From Agrobacterium tumefaciens (GTDB taxonomy: Bacteria; Pseudomonadota; Alphaproteobacteria; Rhizobiales; Rhizobiaceae): a stretch of 64,000 nt of DNA. This document shows, piece by piece, positions 29,596 to 38,230 of the stretch. The notes beneath the pieces are model-generated. The model made no database searches. It was not told where the DNA came from and saw only the letters and a list, made by a program, of their open reading frames with translations. Made by a program: the position numbers and the translations under genes. Location: the NCBI RefSeq assembly GCF_005221325.1, contig NZ_CP039889.1, forward strand, positions 1,872,501 through 1,936,500. Reading direction: 5' to 3'. Every line of letters starts with the position of its first letter. Position 1 is the stretch's first letter.

Positions 29596-31080
29596 ATGAC
29601 ATGCAAACTCTCCCTCGCAACGCTTGCAGAAGCCAGAAAGACGGCGGCGGTTCCGGCCTATTCCCGCGCCGATCTGTCCGCCGGCATCGTGCATTTCGGC
29701 GTTGGCAATTTCCACCGCGCCCATCAGGCGGTCTATCTGGATGACCTGTTCAACACCGGTGCGGACCATGACTTCGCCATCATCGGTGCCGGTGTCCTTC
29801 CCTCCGATGCCACGATGCGCGAAAAGCTTGCTGCACAGGATTTTCTGACCACTGTCGTGGAGCAGGACAATAACCGCACCGGCGCGCGCGTTACCGGGCC
29901 GATGATCGACATATTGCCGGTCGGTGATATCAAGGCCACTATCGACACGCTTGCCGATCCGAAAATCCGCATCGTCTCGATGACGATTACCGAAGGCGGT
30001 TATTTCATCGATGCCTCCGGTTCCTTCAATCCGCAGCATCCGGCCATTGCCGAAGACGGCAAGAACCCGTCCGCGCCGAAAACCGTGTTCGGCTTCATCG
30101 TTGCAGGGCTGAAGGCGCGGCGTGACAGGGGCCTGCAGCCCTTCACCGTCATGTCCTGCGACAACATCCCCCATAATGGCAAGGTCACCAAAAACGCTGT
30201 GGTTGGGCTGGCAGCACTCTCCGATCCGGCCTTCGCCAACTGGATTAGCGAAAACGTGGCCTTCCCGAATTCCATGGTTGACCGTATCACCCCCGCTACC
30301 GGCGAGCGCGAACGCAATATCGCCCGCGACGATTTCGGCACTGAGGACAATTGGCCGGTCTTCTGCGAAGAGTTCAAGCAATGGGTGATGGAAGATAATT
30401 TCCCCGCCGGTCGCCCGGCGCTGGAGAAGGCGGGCGTGCAGTTCGTGCAGGATGTCGCGCCTTATGAGCACATGAAAATCCGCATCCTCAATGGCGGCCA
30501 TGCGGCAATCGCCTATCCGGCGGCACTGCTCGACATCCACTTTGTCCATGAGGCGATGGAGCATCCGCTGATCCGGGCGTTTCTCGCAAAGCTGGAAAAG
30601 GACGAAATCATCCCGGTCATTCCGCCGGTGCCTGATACCAATCTCAACGACTATTTCGCGCTGATCGAGCGGCGTTTCCTGAACCCGAAGATTGGGGACA
30701 CCATTCCGCGCCTGGCGCAGGATGGCTCCAACCGCCAGCCGAAATTCATCCTGCCTTCCACTGCTGACCGGCTGTCGCGCGGCGAGGATATCATCGGCCT
30801 TTCGCTGGTTTCGGCGCTGTGGTGCCGTTATTTCTACGGCACGTCGGACAGCGGCAAAGAGATCACCTTCAACGATGCCAGCGCCGAGCGCCTGCAGGCG
30901 GCGGCCATCAAGGCCAAGGACGATCCGATGGCCTTCCTCGCGCTAGACGATATTTTCGGGGCAGTTGCCGAATCGGCGCTTTTCCGTAAACGCTTCGCCC
31001 ATGCATTGAAGACGCTGTGGCAAGAAGGCACTGCGAAGACCTTGCAGCTTTATCTGGATGACAAGCTGGCTGAAAAGTGA
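29596..31080 (+). CDS. mtlK: polyol (mannitol-type) 2-dehydrogenase
   Basis: This 494-residue enzyme belongs to the long-chain polyol-specific dehydrogenase family. The N-terminal nucleotide-binding region contains GIVHFGVGNFHRAHQAVYLD, and the catalytic signature KIRILNGGHAAIAYP (Lys, Asn and His spaced as usual) is near residues 294-308. The family oxidises mannitol to fructose or D-arabinitol to D-xylulose with NAD. Its place inside the polyol importer operon fits imported substrates. The precise polyol is uncertain. Confidence 0.9.
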   Translation: MTCKLSLATLAEARKTAAVPAYSRADLSAGIVHFGVGNFHRAHQAVYLDDLFNTGADHDFAIIGAGVLPSDATMREKLAAQDFLTTVVEQDNNRTGARVTGPMIDILPVGDIKATIDTLADPKIRIVSMTITEGGYFIDASGSFNPQHPAIAEDGKNPSAPKTVFGFIVAGLKARRDRGLQPFTVMSCDNIPHNGKVTKNAVVGLAALSDPAFANWISENVAFPNSMVDRITPATGERERNIARDDFGTEDNWPVFCEEFKQWVMEDNFPAGRPALEKAGVQFVQDVAPYEHMKIRILNGGHAAIAYPAALLDIHFVHEAMEHPLIRAFLAKLEKDEIIPVIPPVPDTNLNDYFALIERRFLNPKIGDTIPRLAQDGSNRQPKFILPSTADRLSRGEDIIGLSLVSALWCRYFYGTSDSGKEITFNDASAERLQAAAIKAKDDPMAFLALDDIFGAVAESALFRKRFAHALKTLWQEGTAKTLQLYLDDKLAEK

Positions 31081-31087
31081 CCATGAG

Positions 31088-31807
31088 ATGGAAGACGAGA
31101 CCGGGCCTCTGCTGATTTTCGACTGCGACGGCGTTCTCGTCGATAGCGAGCCGGTTTCGATTGCGGTGCTTCTCGACATGCTCTCCCATCTCGGCGTGAC
31201 GATGGGAGAGGAGGAAGCCTATGAGCGCTTTCTCGGCCGCAGCGTCGCCAGCATGACGGCGACTTTGTTCGAGGATTATGGTGTCGAAACCGACATCGAT
31301 TTTCTCGACCATATGCGGGCGACGCTGTTCGAGCGCTTCCGCACCGAGTTGAAGCCGATCGACGGTATTGCCGAGACGCTGGACCGGCTTCTGCCGCTGA
31401 AACGCTGTGTCGCGTCATCCAGCCAGCCGGAGCGCATCCGTTATTCGCTGGGGCTGACGAGCCTGATCGACAAATTTGAACCACATGTCTTTAGCGCCAC
31501 CATGGTGAAGAACGGCAAGCCGGCCCCCGATCTCTTCCTGCATGCGGCGCGCGCCATGGGCGTCGAGCCGCGTCACTGTATCGTGATCGAGGACAGCCCG
31601 GCCGGCATTGCCGCCGCAAAGGCGGCGGGCATGGGCGTTTTTGCCTTCACCGGCGGGTCGCACGCGCGCTTTCCCGCATTCCGTGAAAAGATCGCCGGTC
31701 TCGCGGCAGACGCCGTGTTTGACGCCATGCCGGATTTGGTCCAACTTGTCGGCAGCTATGTGGGGAGGGGCGGTTTTGACGGCCAGGTGGAACGTGACGC
31801 AGGTTGA
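31088..31807 (+). CDS. HAD-family hydrolase (phosphatase)
   Basis: This 239-residue HAD phosphatase carries motif I DCDGVLVDSEP (nucleophile D about residue 11), motif II in SSSQPER, motif III lysine in KNGKPAPD and motif IV VIEDSPAGI. It is a beta-phosphoglucomutase/GPH-like subfamily member. The ATG at 31088 is preferred; the frame also opens at 31058, overlapping mtlK. Relatives in such operons are thought to dephosphorylate sugar phosphates, but the substrate here is unknown. Confidence 0.85.
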   Translation: MEDETGPLLIFDCDGVLVDSEPVSIAVLLDMLSHLGVTMGEEEAYERFLGRSVASMTATLFEDYGVETDIDFLDHMRATLFERFRTELKPIDGIAETLDRLLPLKRCVASSSQPERIRYSLGLTSLIDKFEPHVFSATMVKNGKPAPDLFLHAARAMGVEPRHCIVIEDSPAGIAAAKAAGMGVFAFTGGSHARFPAFREKIAGLAADAVFDAMPDLVQLVGSYVGRGGFDGQVERDAG

Positions 31808-31864
31808 ACCTGATCTTGCCCGTCGCCGCCAGGTCGTTGCGCCAGGGATGGAATTGCAGTCTTG

Positions 31865-33439
31865 ATGCGTCAAAATCTCGTCGCTGTCGATGTCGGTACG
31901 GCGAGCGCCCGGGCCGGGATTTTCGATCCGGCTGGCCGGCTGCTCGCGCGCTCCACCCATCCCATCCTCATGCAGCGGCCGCGTGAAAACCACGCCGAGC
32001 ACGATTCCACCGACATCTGGAATGCCGTCTGCATTGCCGTGAAGGCGGCCCTTGCCGATGCCGGCGTCCTGCCGCAAAGCATTGCCGCCATTGGCTTCGA
32101 TGCCACCTGCTCACTCGTCATCCGCGATGGAGAGGGTGAGCCGGTTTCGGTTTCCACGACCGGTGAAGACCGCTTCGATACCATCGTCTGGCTCGACCAC
32201 CGCGCCATCAGCGAGGCCGACCGGCTGACGGCATCGGGCCATCGGGTGCTCGATTTCGCCGGCAACAGCGTCTCGCCGGAAATGCAGATGCCGAAGCTGA
32301 TGTGGCTGAAGGCGCATATGCCGGAGAGCTGGGAGCGCATGTCCTTCGCCTTCGATCTTGCGGATTTCCTCACCTGGAAGGCGACCGGCTCGGCACAGCG
32401 CTCCAATTGCACGCAGACGGCGAAATGGAACTTCCTGGCGCAGGAAAATCCCGGCTGGCAGGCGGATTATCTGGCGTTTGCCGGACTTGCCGACCTGAAG
32501 GAACGGGCAGGCCTGCCCGAAACCACAGTCATGCCGGGGTGTGCCATCGGCCCGCTTTCGCCGGAGGCTGCTGCCGAACTCGGTCTCGACACCGGCTGCC
32601 AGGTGGCGGCGGGCATGATCGATGCCTATGCCGGCACGCTCGGTGCCCTGGGCGGATGCCTTGCCGAGGATGTCGGCAAACATGTTGCGCTGATAGCCGG
32701 CACGTCGAGCTGCCTTGTCGCCATGTCCGCGCAGCCGATGCCGGGCCGCAGCCTGTGGGGCCCCTATTGGCAGGCGGTGCTGCCCGGCCACTGGCTGGTG
32801 GAAGGCGGGCAATCGGCCACCGGCGCGTTGCTCGATCATATCGTGCGCATGCATGCGGCGGGTGGCGAGCCGGATACGGCTTTGCATGCCCGCATCGTTG
32901 CGCGCGTCACCGAGTTGCGCGAACTGGAGGGTGAGGCCTTTGCGGACCGGCTGCATGTTCTGCCGGATTTCCACGGCAACCGTTCACCGCTTGCCGATCC
33001 GCATGCGGTCGGCGTCATCAGCGGGCTGACGCTCGATACTTCCTTCGACAGCCTCTGCCGTCTTTATTGGCGTACCGCGGTCGCGATCGCGCTCGGCGCA
33101 CGCCATGTGCTCGATGCCATGGAGCGTTTCGGTTATGCGGTGGAAACGCTGCATGTTACCGGCGGGCATGTGAAGAACCCGCTATTGATGGAGCTTTACG
33201 CCGATGTGACGTGCAAACGTATCGTGGTTCCCGCCACCGCTGACGCGGTGCTGCTCGGCACGGCGATGACGGCGGCGACGGCCGGCGGCGTGCATGCGAG
33301 CCTCGCGGCGGCAGGGGCCGCCATGTATCCGGGCAATGCGGAAATCTCGGGCAATCCGGCGCTGACGGCGCATTACGAGCGGGATTATCGCCGTTTCCTC
33401 GCCATGTACCGGCATCGCCAGGAACTGGAAAGTCTTTGA
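31865..33439 (+). CDS. FGGY-family carbohydrate kinase (ribulokinase-like)
   Basis: This 524-residue sugar kinase has the N-terminal phosphate motif VDVGTASARAGIFD, the IVWLDHRAISEAD region and a C-terminal ATP-binding part with LHVTGGHVKNPLLMELYADV. Its length and WLDHRA motif resemble ribulokinase-like FGGY kinases rather than xylulokinase. It ends the polyol operon. If the dehydrogenase can make a pentulose, this kinase would feed it into the pentose phosphate pathway. A TTG at 31862 is the alternative start. Confidence 0.87.
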   Translation: MRQNLVAVDVGTASARAGIFDPAGRLLARSTHPILMQRPRENHAEHDSTDIWNAVCIAVKAALADAGVLPQSIAAIGFDATCSLVIRDGEGEPVSVSTTGEDRFDTIVWLDHRAISEADRLTASGHRVLDFAGNSVSPEMQMPKLMWLKAHMPESWERMSFAFDLADFLTWKATGSAQRSNCTQTAKWNFLAQENPGWQADYLAFAGLADLKERAGLPETTVMPGCAIGPLSPEAAAELGLDTGCQVAAGMIDAYAGTLGALGGCLAEDVGKHVALIAGTSSCLVAMSAQPMPGRSLWGPYWQAVLPGHWLVEGGQSATGALLDHIVRMHAAGGEPDTALHARIVARVTELRELEGEAFADRLHVLPDFHGNRSPLADPHAVGVISGLTLDTSFDSLCRLYWRTAVAIALGARHVLDAMERFGYAVETLHVTGGHVKNPLLMELYADVTCKRIVVPATADAVLLGTAMTAATAGGVHASLAAAGAAMYPGNAEISGNPALTAHYERDYRRFLAMYRHRQELESL

Positions 33440-33509
33440 TTTATCAGGATGGAACGACGGCTGACGGGTGCCGCTCGATCCATATCGACGCTGCTACACG
33501 CCTTGCCGG

Positions 33510-34343
33510 TCAGCTGCGCAGTGAGCGCTTCAGGGCTGCGAGGTTTTTTGCCCGGGCCCTGCCGGCGTCGTCCGCCCCGGCGCTCAGCGCGCAGAGGGTG
33601 AATTCCAGCAGGGAGACCAGTTGCAGCAGGCCCTGGCCGCTATTCTGGCTCTGCGGCATGGCAAGACAGAGATCGACGCTTTCCGGTCCCCATTCGTAAA
33701 AACGGGTGGTGATCAAAAGTGTCCTGTAGCCGCCCTTGCGGGCCATGGCCGACAGGCGCTGCAGGGGCAGGAGGTCGCCGCCGCAATCCATGATGACGAG
33801 CAGGGTGCGCGCGGGATCGAAATCCCACAGGGCGACATAGGCCGCATTGTCGCTGCCGAGGTAATGAATATGGCTCCGGCACTCCAGCAGCCGCCCGTAA
33901 AAATGCCTGCTGGCATCGAGGCCTTCCGGAGAGGTCGCCAGAAAGACATCGCCCGCGGCGGTGATCTCGTTCATGGCAAGACGCCAGATCGTCTGGGTGG
34001 TCATGTCGAAGGCGGTCTGGATGGCTTGGATCTGCTGCGACAGAAGCTGTGAGAACGGGTTGGAGTGCCGTTCGCCACCTTCGGTCGGCATGGGCTCGTC
34101 TGCGCCGACGGTTTCTTCCGCGTGGCGCAGGTCGGCACGGATATCGCTGAATTGCCGGTATCCCAGAGAACGCAGGAACCGGCCGACCGTCATCGGGCTG
34201 AGGCTGAGCTTGGCGGCCAGCGTCTGTGCCGTTTCGAACGGCAACTCATCCAGATGCTCGATCAGATATTTGGCAATCTTGCGCTCTGAAGGGGTGCCTG
34301 CCTTCATGGCGCGCGTAAGATTCAACAACAGCTTTTCCACCAA
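33510..34343 (-). CDS. MurR/RpiR-family transcriptional regulator
   Basis: This 277-residue protein has an N-terminal helix-turn-helix of the RpiR type (ETAQTLAAKLSLSPMTVGRFLRSLGY, about 38-63) and a C-terminal SIS-like sugar-phosphate domain (about 125-250, with HYLGSDNAAYVAL). It converges on the polyol operon, 70 bp beyond the kinase stop. Control of that operon is possible but the local operators fit the SorC regulator better. The gap to the next gene (34344-34641) is AT-rich near 34465-34530 and contains a GCCCCGC/GCGGGCG hairpin but no gene. Confidence 0.85.
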   Translation of the reverse strand: MVEKLLLNLTRAMKAGTPSERKIAKYLIEHLDELPFETAQTLAAKLSLSPMTVGRFLRSLGYRQFSDIRADLRHAEETVGADEPMPTEGGERHSNPFSQLLSQQIQAIQTAFDMTTQTIWRLAMNEITAAGDVFLATSPEGLDASRHFYGRLLECRSHIHYLGSDNAAYVALWDFDPARTLLVIMDCGGDLLPLQRLSAMARKGGYRTLLITTRFYEWGPESVDLCLAMPQSQNSGQGLLQLVSLLEFTLCALSAGADDAGRARAKNLAALKRSLRS

Positions 34344-34641
34344 CGCCTCGTTTATTTTATAGTTATTGAACGATGATGCATTCGCGCGCCCGTGAAAGCG
34401 TGCGAACCGCGATTTGACGGTGGGGGCGAGCTTTCCCGGCCATGTCCTCCACCGGACCGGAATGCGAATTATAGTAGATGGATTATTATATTTTAGGGCT
34501 ACCTTTTATTCAAGGGAAATTCCATCTGCGGTTTAATTCCCAACAGCTTGGGTCTTTGCGCCCCGCCTTGCGGAGCGGGCGGTCAGCGCCTATCTCGTTG
34601 AGGAGAGAGTTTCAACGCCAGAGGCGTCAAGGGAGTTCCGA

Positions 34642-35379
34642 ATGATATTTGATGCGGCGCGGCTGGCATTTCACAATCTCTTTGCTACCGAGACCCGGTC
34701 GGTATTCTGGAAGGTGCTGGGGCTGACGTTGCTGGTGCTGGCGGCGCTGTGGTTCGCGATCCGCTCCATCTTTATCTATTTCGCCCTGCCATGGGTGGAT
34801 ACGCTGATCCCCGGCGTGCCTGACTGGGCCGGCTGGCTGACCTTTGTTTTTGCCATTTTCGCCGGCATCGGGCTTGCCTTGGCGCTGGCGTTGCTCATCT
34901 CGCCGGTCACGGCGGTCATCGCCGGCCTGTTTCTCGATGATGTCGCCGAAGTGGTGGAAAAGAAGACCTATCCGGATGATCCGCCCGGCAAGGCAATGCC
35001 GATCAGCGAAGCCGTGCTGTCATCGATCAAGTTTTTCGGCGTGGTCATTGCCGGCAACCTCGTCGCACTTTTGCTGCTCCTGGTGCCGGGCGTCAATCTC
35101 ATCGCGTTTTTTCTGGTGAATGGTTATCTGCTCGGCCGGGAGTTCTTCGAGTTCGCGGCCATGCGTTTCCGCTCGCCCGCTGACGCCCGGTTGTTCCGGG
35201 TGAAGCACCGCACCACGGTGTTCATGGCCGGGCTGGTGATTGCGGCATTCCTGGCGGTGCCGTTCCTCAATCTGCTGACGCCGCTTTTTGCCGCCTCGAT
35301 GATGGTGCATCTGCACAAGGCCGTCAGCCGGCGCGATCCCTCATTCGCCGCTGGCCGCACCGAACAACTGCGCGGGTAA
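34642..35379 (+). CDS. EI24/CysZ-like membrane protein
   Basis: This 245-residue protein has four to six hydrophobic segments (about 24-48, 66-100, 128-165, 195-225) and matches the EI24 family, which includes the sulfate permease CysZ. The SPVTAVIAGLFLDDVAEVVE and NGYLLGREFFEFAAMRF stretches are typical. Sulfate transport is known for CysZ only; I do not claim it here. The 3' end overlaps the convergent nth gene by 39 bp. Confidence 0.82.
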   Translation: MIFDAARLAFHNLFATETRSVFWKVLGLTLLVLAALWFAIRSIFIYFALPWVDTLIPGVPDWAGWLTFVFAIFAGIGLALALALLISPVTAVIAGLFLDDVAEVVEKKTYPDDPPGKAMPISEAVLSSIKFFGVVIAGNLVALLLLLVPGVNLIAFFLVNGYLLGREFFEFAAMRFRSPADARLFRVKHRTTVFMAGLVIAAFLAVPFLNLLTPLFAASMMVHLHKAVSRRDPSFAAGRTEQLRG

Positions 35380-36123
35380 TTCCACCAGCGGTGCGGGAAT
35401 ATCGAAGGTCTTTTCCGGCGACTTGCAGATATCGGCAATCACGCAGCGCTCGCATTCCGGCTTGCGCGCCTTGCAGCAATAACGCCCGTGCAGGATCAGC
35501 CAGTGATGCGCATGGAACAGATATTGTTCGGGAATGATGCGGATCAGCCGGTCTTCAACCTCGTCAGGGGTTTTGCCCGGCGCAAGACAGAGCCGGTTGG
35601 CTATACGAAATACATGCGTGTCCACCGCAAGCGTGGGCACGCCGAAGGCCATCGACATCACCACATTGGCCGTCTTGCGGCCCACCCCCGGCAACGTTAC
35701 CAGTTCCTCGCGGGTTTTCGGCACTTCTCCGCCGAAATTGTCGATTAGCATCTGCGACAGCGCGATGACGTTTTTCGCCTTGTTGCGATAAAGGCCGATG
35801 GTCTTGATATGGCCGATCAGTTCTTCCTCGCCGAGCGCCAGCATCTTTTCGGGCGTATCTGCCACCTTGAAAAGCGCCCTTGTGGCCCGGTTTACCCCCA
35901 CATCGGTCGCCTGGGCGGAAAGCGCTACTGCTACCAACAGGGTGAAGGGATTGGTGTGTTCCAGCTCGCCTTTCGGCTCCGGCCGCTGAATGGAGAAACG
36001 GCGGAAGATTTCGGTGAGTTCGTCCTTCGAATAGATCGTCTTCACGCGCATCGGCTTGCGGGTGGATGTCGTATTTGACTTTTTCAAGGTTTGGGTGCTG
36101 GATCGTTTTTTGGCGACTGTCAT
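35341..36123 (-). CDS. nth: endonuclease III
   Basis: This 260-residue protein is endonuclease III, a DNA glycosylase/AP lyase for oxidised pyrimidines. The helix-hairpin-helix LPGVGRKTANVV contains the catalytic lysine, the catalytic aspartate is in AVDTHVFRI, and the iron-sulfur cysteines follow C-x6-C-x2-C-x5-C near the C-terminus. An N-terminal basic extension of about 25 residues is common in rhizobia. The gene overlaps the EI24 gene tail to tail. Confidence 0.95.
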   Translation of the reverse strand: MTVAKKRSSTQTLKKSNTTSTRKPMRVKTIYSKDELTEIFRRFSIQRPEPKGELEHTNPFTLLVAVALSAQATDVGVNRATRALFKVADTPEKMLALGEEELIGHIKTIGLYRNKAKNVIALSQMLIDNFGGEVPKTREELVTLPGVGRKTANVVMSMAFGVPTLAVDTHVFRIANRLCLAPGKTPDEVEDRLIRIIPEQYLFHAHHWLILHGRYCCKARKPECERCVIADICKSPEKTFDIPAPLVELPAQLFGAASGE

Positions 36124-36160
36124 GAACTATCTATAGCCAGCCCGCCCGAAGGAAATCAAC

Positions 36161-36643
36161 GTGGATACGCTCAACGATCAGCCGATTTTCGCGGCGGAAC
36201 TTGTTCCGCATCGTTCGCTTGGCAGAAGAGGTTTCCGGCTGCTTCTCATCCTGTCCGCATTTGCCTGCCTCATCTATGGCGGCTTTTTCCTCGCCACCGG
36301 AGCCTGGCCGGTCGGCCTGTTTTTCGGGGTGGATTTCCTGCTGCTTTATATCGCCTTCCGCGCCAATTACCGGGCGGCGAAAGCGCGGGAGGAGGTCAGC
36401 GTGTCACGCACCAACCTGTCGATCCGCAAATTTTCTCCCGCCGGGCGCATGGTGGAATATCGCTTCAATCCGTTCTGGGCGCGCTTCCGGGTGAGGCGGC
36501 ATGACGAGATCGGTATCGTTTCCATGCATGTAACGGGCGAGGGACGGGCGACCGATATCGGCTCGTTCCTCAATCCGGATGATAGGGAAAGCTTTGCGAA
36601 GGCCTTCGGCGGCGCGCTTGCGACTGTGCGGCGGAGGATGTGA
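36161..36643 (+). CDS. DUF2244 family membrane protein
   Basis: This 160-residue protein has two adjacent transmembrane segments at about residues 27-46 and 50-66, then a soluble domain. It matches the DUF2244 integral membrane family, whose function is unknown. The start is GTG at 36161 after AAGGAAAT. It diverges from nth with 37 bp between the starts, so promoters must overlap. Residues after 80 (LSIRKFSPAGRMVEYRFNP) carry the conserved core. Confidence 0.82.
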   Translation: MDTLNDQPIFAAELVPHRSLGRRGFRLLLILSAFACLIYGGFFLATGAWPVGLFFGVDFLLLYIAFRANYRAAKAREEVSVSRTNLSIRKFSPAGRMVEYRFNPFWARFRVRRHDEIGIVSMHVTGEGRATDIGSFLNPDDRESFAKAFGGALATVRRRM

Positions 36644-36664
36644 GCGGATAATCGCGCTCTCCCT

Positions 36665-36695
36665 CCATCATTCCGGCTTGAGGCCTGTATGACGG
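36665..36695. repeat. degenerate solo hairpin resembling one end of family A
   Basis: CCATCATTCCGG and GTATGACGG flank a short imperfect hairpin, similar to the left end of the family A repeats joined to their right terminus. It lies between the DUF2244 gene and the alkyltransferase gene. Confidence 0.4.
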
Positions 36696-36775
36696 CAGAA
36701 GCGGAGCATGGCGCAAGAAACGGGTGGAGACTGGCGCGCTTTAATGGTTTTCTCTTCCCCGTTAGGAGAAATGCG

Positions 36776-37648
36776 ATGAACGCCAACATAATGCTGAACG
36801 AAGACATCACCCCCATCGGCTCCGATTACGAGACGGTGCGCGGGGTTATCGAGCTTTTGACGCTGGATTATCGCGATCAACCCTCCCTCGAAGCCATCGC
36901 CGCAGAACTCGGCCAGTCGCCGACGCAATTGCAGAAGACCTTTACCCGCTGGGCCGGCCTTTCGCCCAAGGCCTTCCTGCAGGCCGTGACGCTCGATCAC
37001 GCCAAGCGGCTGCTGCGCGAAGAGGACCTGCCGCTGCTTGAAACATCGATCGAGGTCGGCATGTCCGGCCCGGGCCGCCTGCATGATCTGTTCGTCACCC
37101 ATGAGGCCATGTCGCCCGGCGAATGGAAGGCGAAAGGCGGCGGGCTGACGATCCGTTATGGCTTTCACGCCTCGCCTTTCGGGCTTGCACTGGTCATGAT
37201 CACCGATCGTGGTCTTGCCGGCTGCGCCTTTGCCGATCCGGGCGAGGAAAGAGCCTGTTTCGAGGATATGGCCGGCCGCTGGCCGAATGCGGATTATGTC
37301 GAGGATCGCGAAGCGACCGCGGCCTATGCCGCGCGCATCTTCGAACCGTCGCTGTGGACAGAGGACAAGCCGTTGCGCGTGGTTTTGCTCGGTACGGATT
37401 TTCAGGTGCGCGTCTGGGAAAGCCTGCTGAAAATCCCGATGGGCCGCGCCGTCACCTATTCGCACATCGCCTGCGATATCGGCCAGCCCACCGCATCCCG
37501 AGCCGTAGGTGCCGCGGTTGGGGCAAACCCGGTCTCGTTCGTTGTTCCGTGCCACCGCGCCGTCGGCAAAAGCGGTGCGTTGACTGGATATCACTGGGGC
37601 CTGACCCGCAAGCGGGCGATGCTGGGATGGGAAACGGGGAAGGCTTGA
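36776..37648 (+). CDS. HTH-fused methylated-DNA-protein-cysteine methyltransferase
   Basis: This 290-residue protein joins an AraC-type helix-turn-helix (about residues 20-105, with SPTQLQKTFTRWAGLSPKAF) to an O6-alkylguanine-DNA alkyltransferase domain with the acceptor cysteine in VVPCHRAVGKSGALTGY near residue 258. It lacks the N-terminal Ada zinc/phosphotriester domain. It therefore resembles the C-terminal two-thirds of Ada. The ATG at 36776 follows TTAGGAGAAATGCG. It repairs O6-methylguanine and may also regulate transcription. Confidence 0.9.
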   Translation: MNANIMLNEDITPIGSDYETVRGVIELLTLDYRDQPSLEAIAAELGQSPTQLQKTFTRWAGLSPKAFLQAVTLDHAKRLLREEDLPLLETSIEVGMSGPGRLHDLFVTHEAMSPGEWKAKGGGLTIRYGFHASPFGLALVMITDRGLAGCAFADPGEERACFEDMAGRWPNADYVEDREATAAYAARIFEPSLWTEDKPLRVVLLGTDFQVRVWESLLKIPMGRAVTYSHIACDIGQPTASRAVGAAVGANPVSFVVPCHRAVGKSGALTGYHWGLTRKRAMLGWETGKA

Positions 37649-37667
37649 TTGGGTCTTAATTGTCTTT

Positions 37668-37689
37668 GCCGATCTCCTTGGGATCGGCT
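37668..37689 (+). promoter_or_regulatory. hairpin before the toxin-antitoxin genes
   Basis: GCCGATC and GATCGGC form a perfect seven-base inverted repeat, ending 11 bases before the antitoxin start. It could be the TA autoregulatory operator or a terminator for the alkyltransferase gene. Confidence 0.4.
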
Positions 37690-37700
37690 ATTCTTGGCCC

Positions 37701-37937
37701 ATGAAAAGCACGATTGAACTTCCCGACGATATTAAACACCGGCTGGATATCTTGGCTGAGCGCTCGAATTCGACACCAAGCCGCATCATAGAAGATGCGC
37801 TTTCACATGGACGTTCTCTGGCCTGGCAAGAGAAATGGACGAGCGGCGTGAGGGCAGGATTGGCAGAGGCCGATGCAGGGGAGTTTGTTACTGAAGAAGA
37901 GATCAACGTCGTTCTGAATAAATATGCCAAGGTCTGA
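37701..37937 (+). CDS. ribbon-helix-helix antitoxin (ParD/CopG-like)
   Basis: This 78-residue protein starts with KSTIELPDDIKHRLDILAER and continues with STPSRIIEDAL, a standard ribbon-helix-helix DNA-binding unit. The C-terminal half, rich in charged residues (EEEINVVLNKYAKV), would wrap the toxin. A five-base gap separates it from the ParE-like toxin gene. It is expected to repress its own operon. Confidence 0.82.
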   Translation: MKSTIELPDDIKHRLDILAERSNSTPSRIIEDALSHGRSLAWQEKWTSGVRAGLAEADAGEFVTEEEINVVLNKYAKV

Positions 37938-37942
37938 AACGC

Positions 37943-38230
37943 GTGCGGTTGATTTGGACGCGCCGTTATCTCCGGGAACTTGATGCCATAGGCGACTATA
38001 TTGCCGAACGTAATCCGCGCGCGGCAGCAAAAGTCGTTAGAGTAATTCACCAGACGACGGCACGTCTTTTATCCGATAATCCTCATCTCGGGCGCAGTGG
38101 CGAAATCGAAGGAACCAGAGAGTTGGTTATTCCTGGGCTGCCGTACATCGTCGCCTATCGCGTCACGGAGAAACAGGTCGAAATTCTGTTCGTGCAACAC
38201 GCCGCCCGTGAATGGCCTGACGACGCCTAA
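37943..38230 (+). CDS. RelE/ParE-family toxin
   Basis: This 95-residue protein fits the ParE/RelE fold: WTRRYLRELDAIGDYIAERNP at the start, NPHLGRSGEIEGTRELVIPGLPYIVAYRV in the middle and ILFVQHAAREWP at the end. ParE toxins target gyrase and RelE toxins cleave mRNA; this one looks more ParE-like. The start is GTG at 37943, five bases after the antitoxin stop, suggesting translational coupling. Its stop lies within the convergent SorC gene's end. Confidence 0.85.
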   Translation: MRLIWTRRYLRELDAIGDYIAERNPRAAAKVVRVIHQTTARLLSDNPHLGRSGEIEGTRELVIPGLPYIVAYRVTEKQVEILFVQHAAREWPDDA

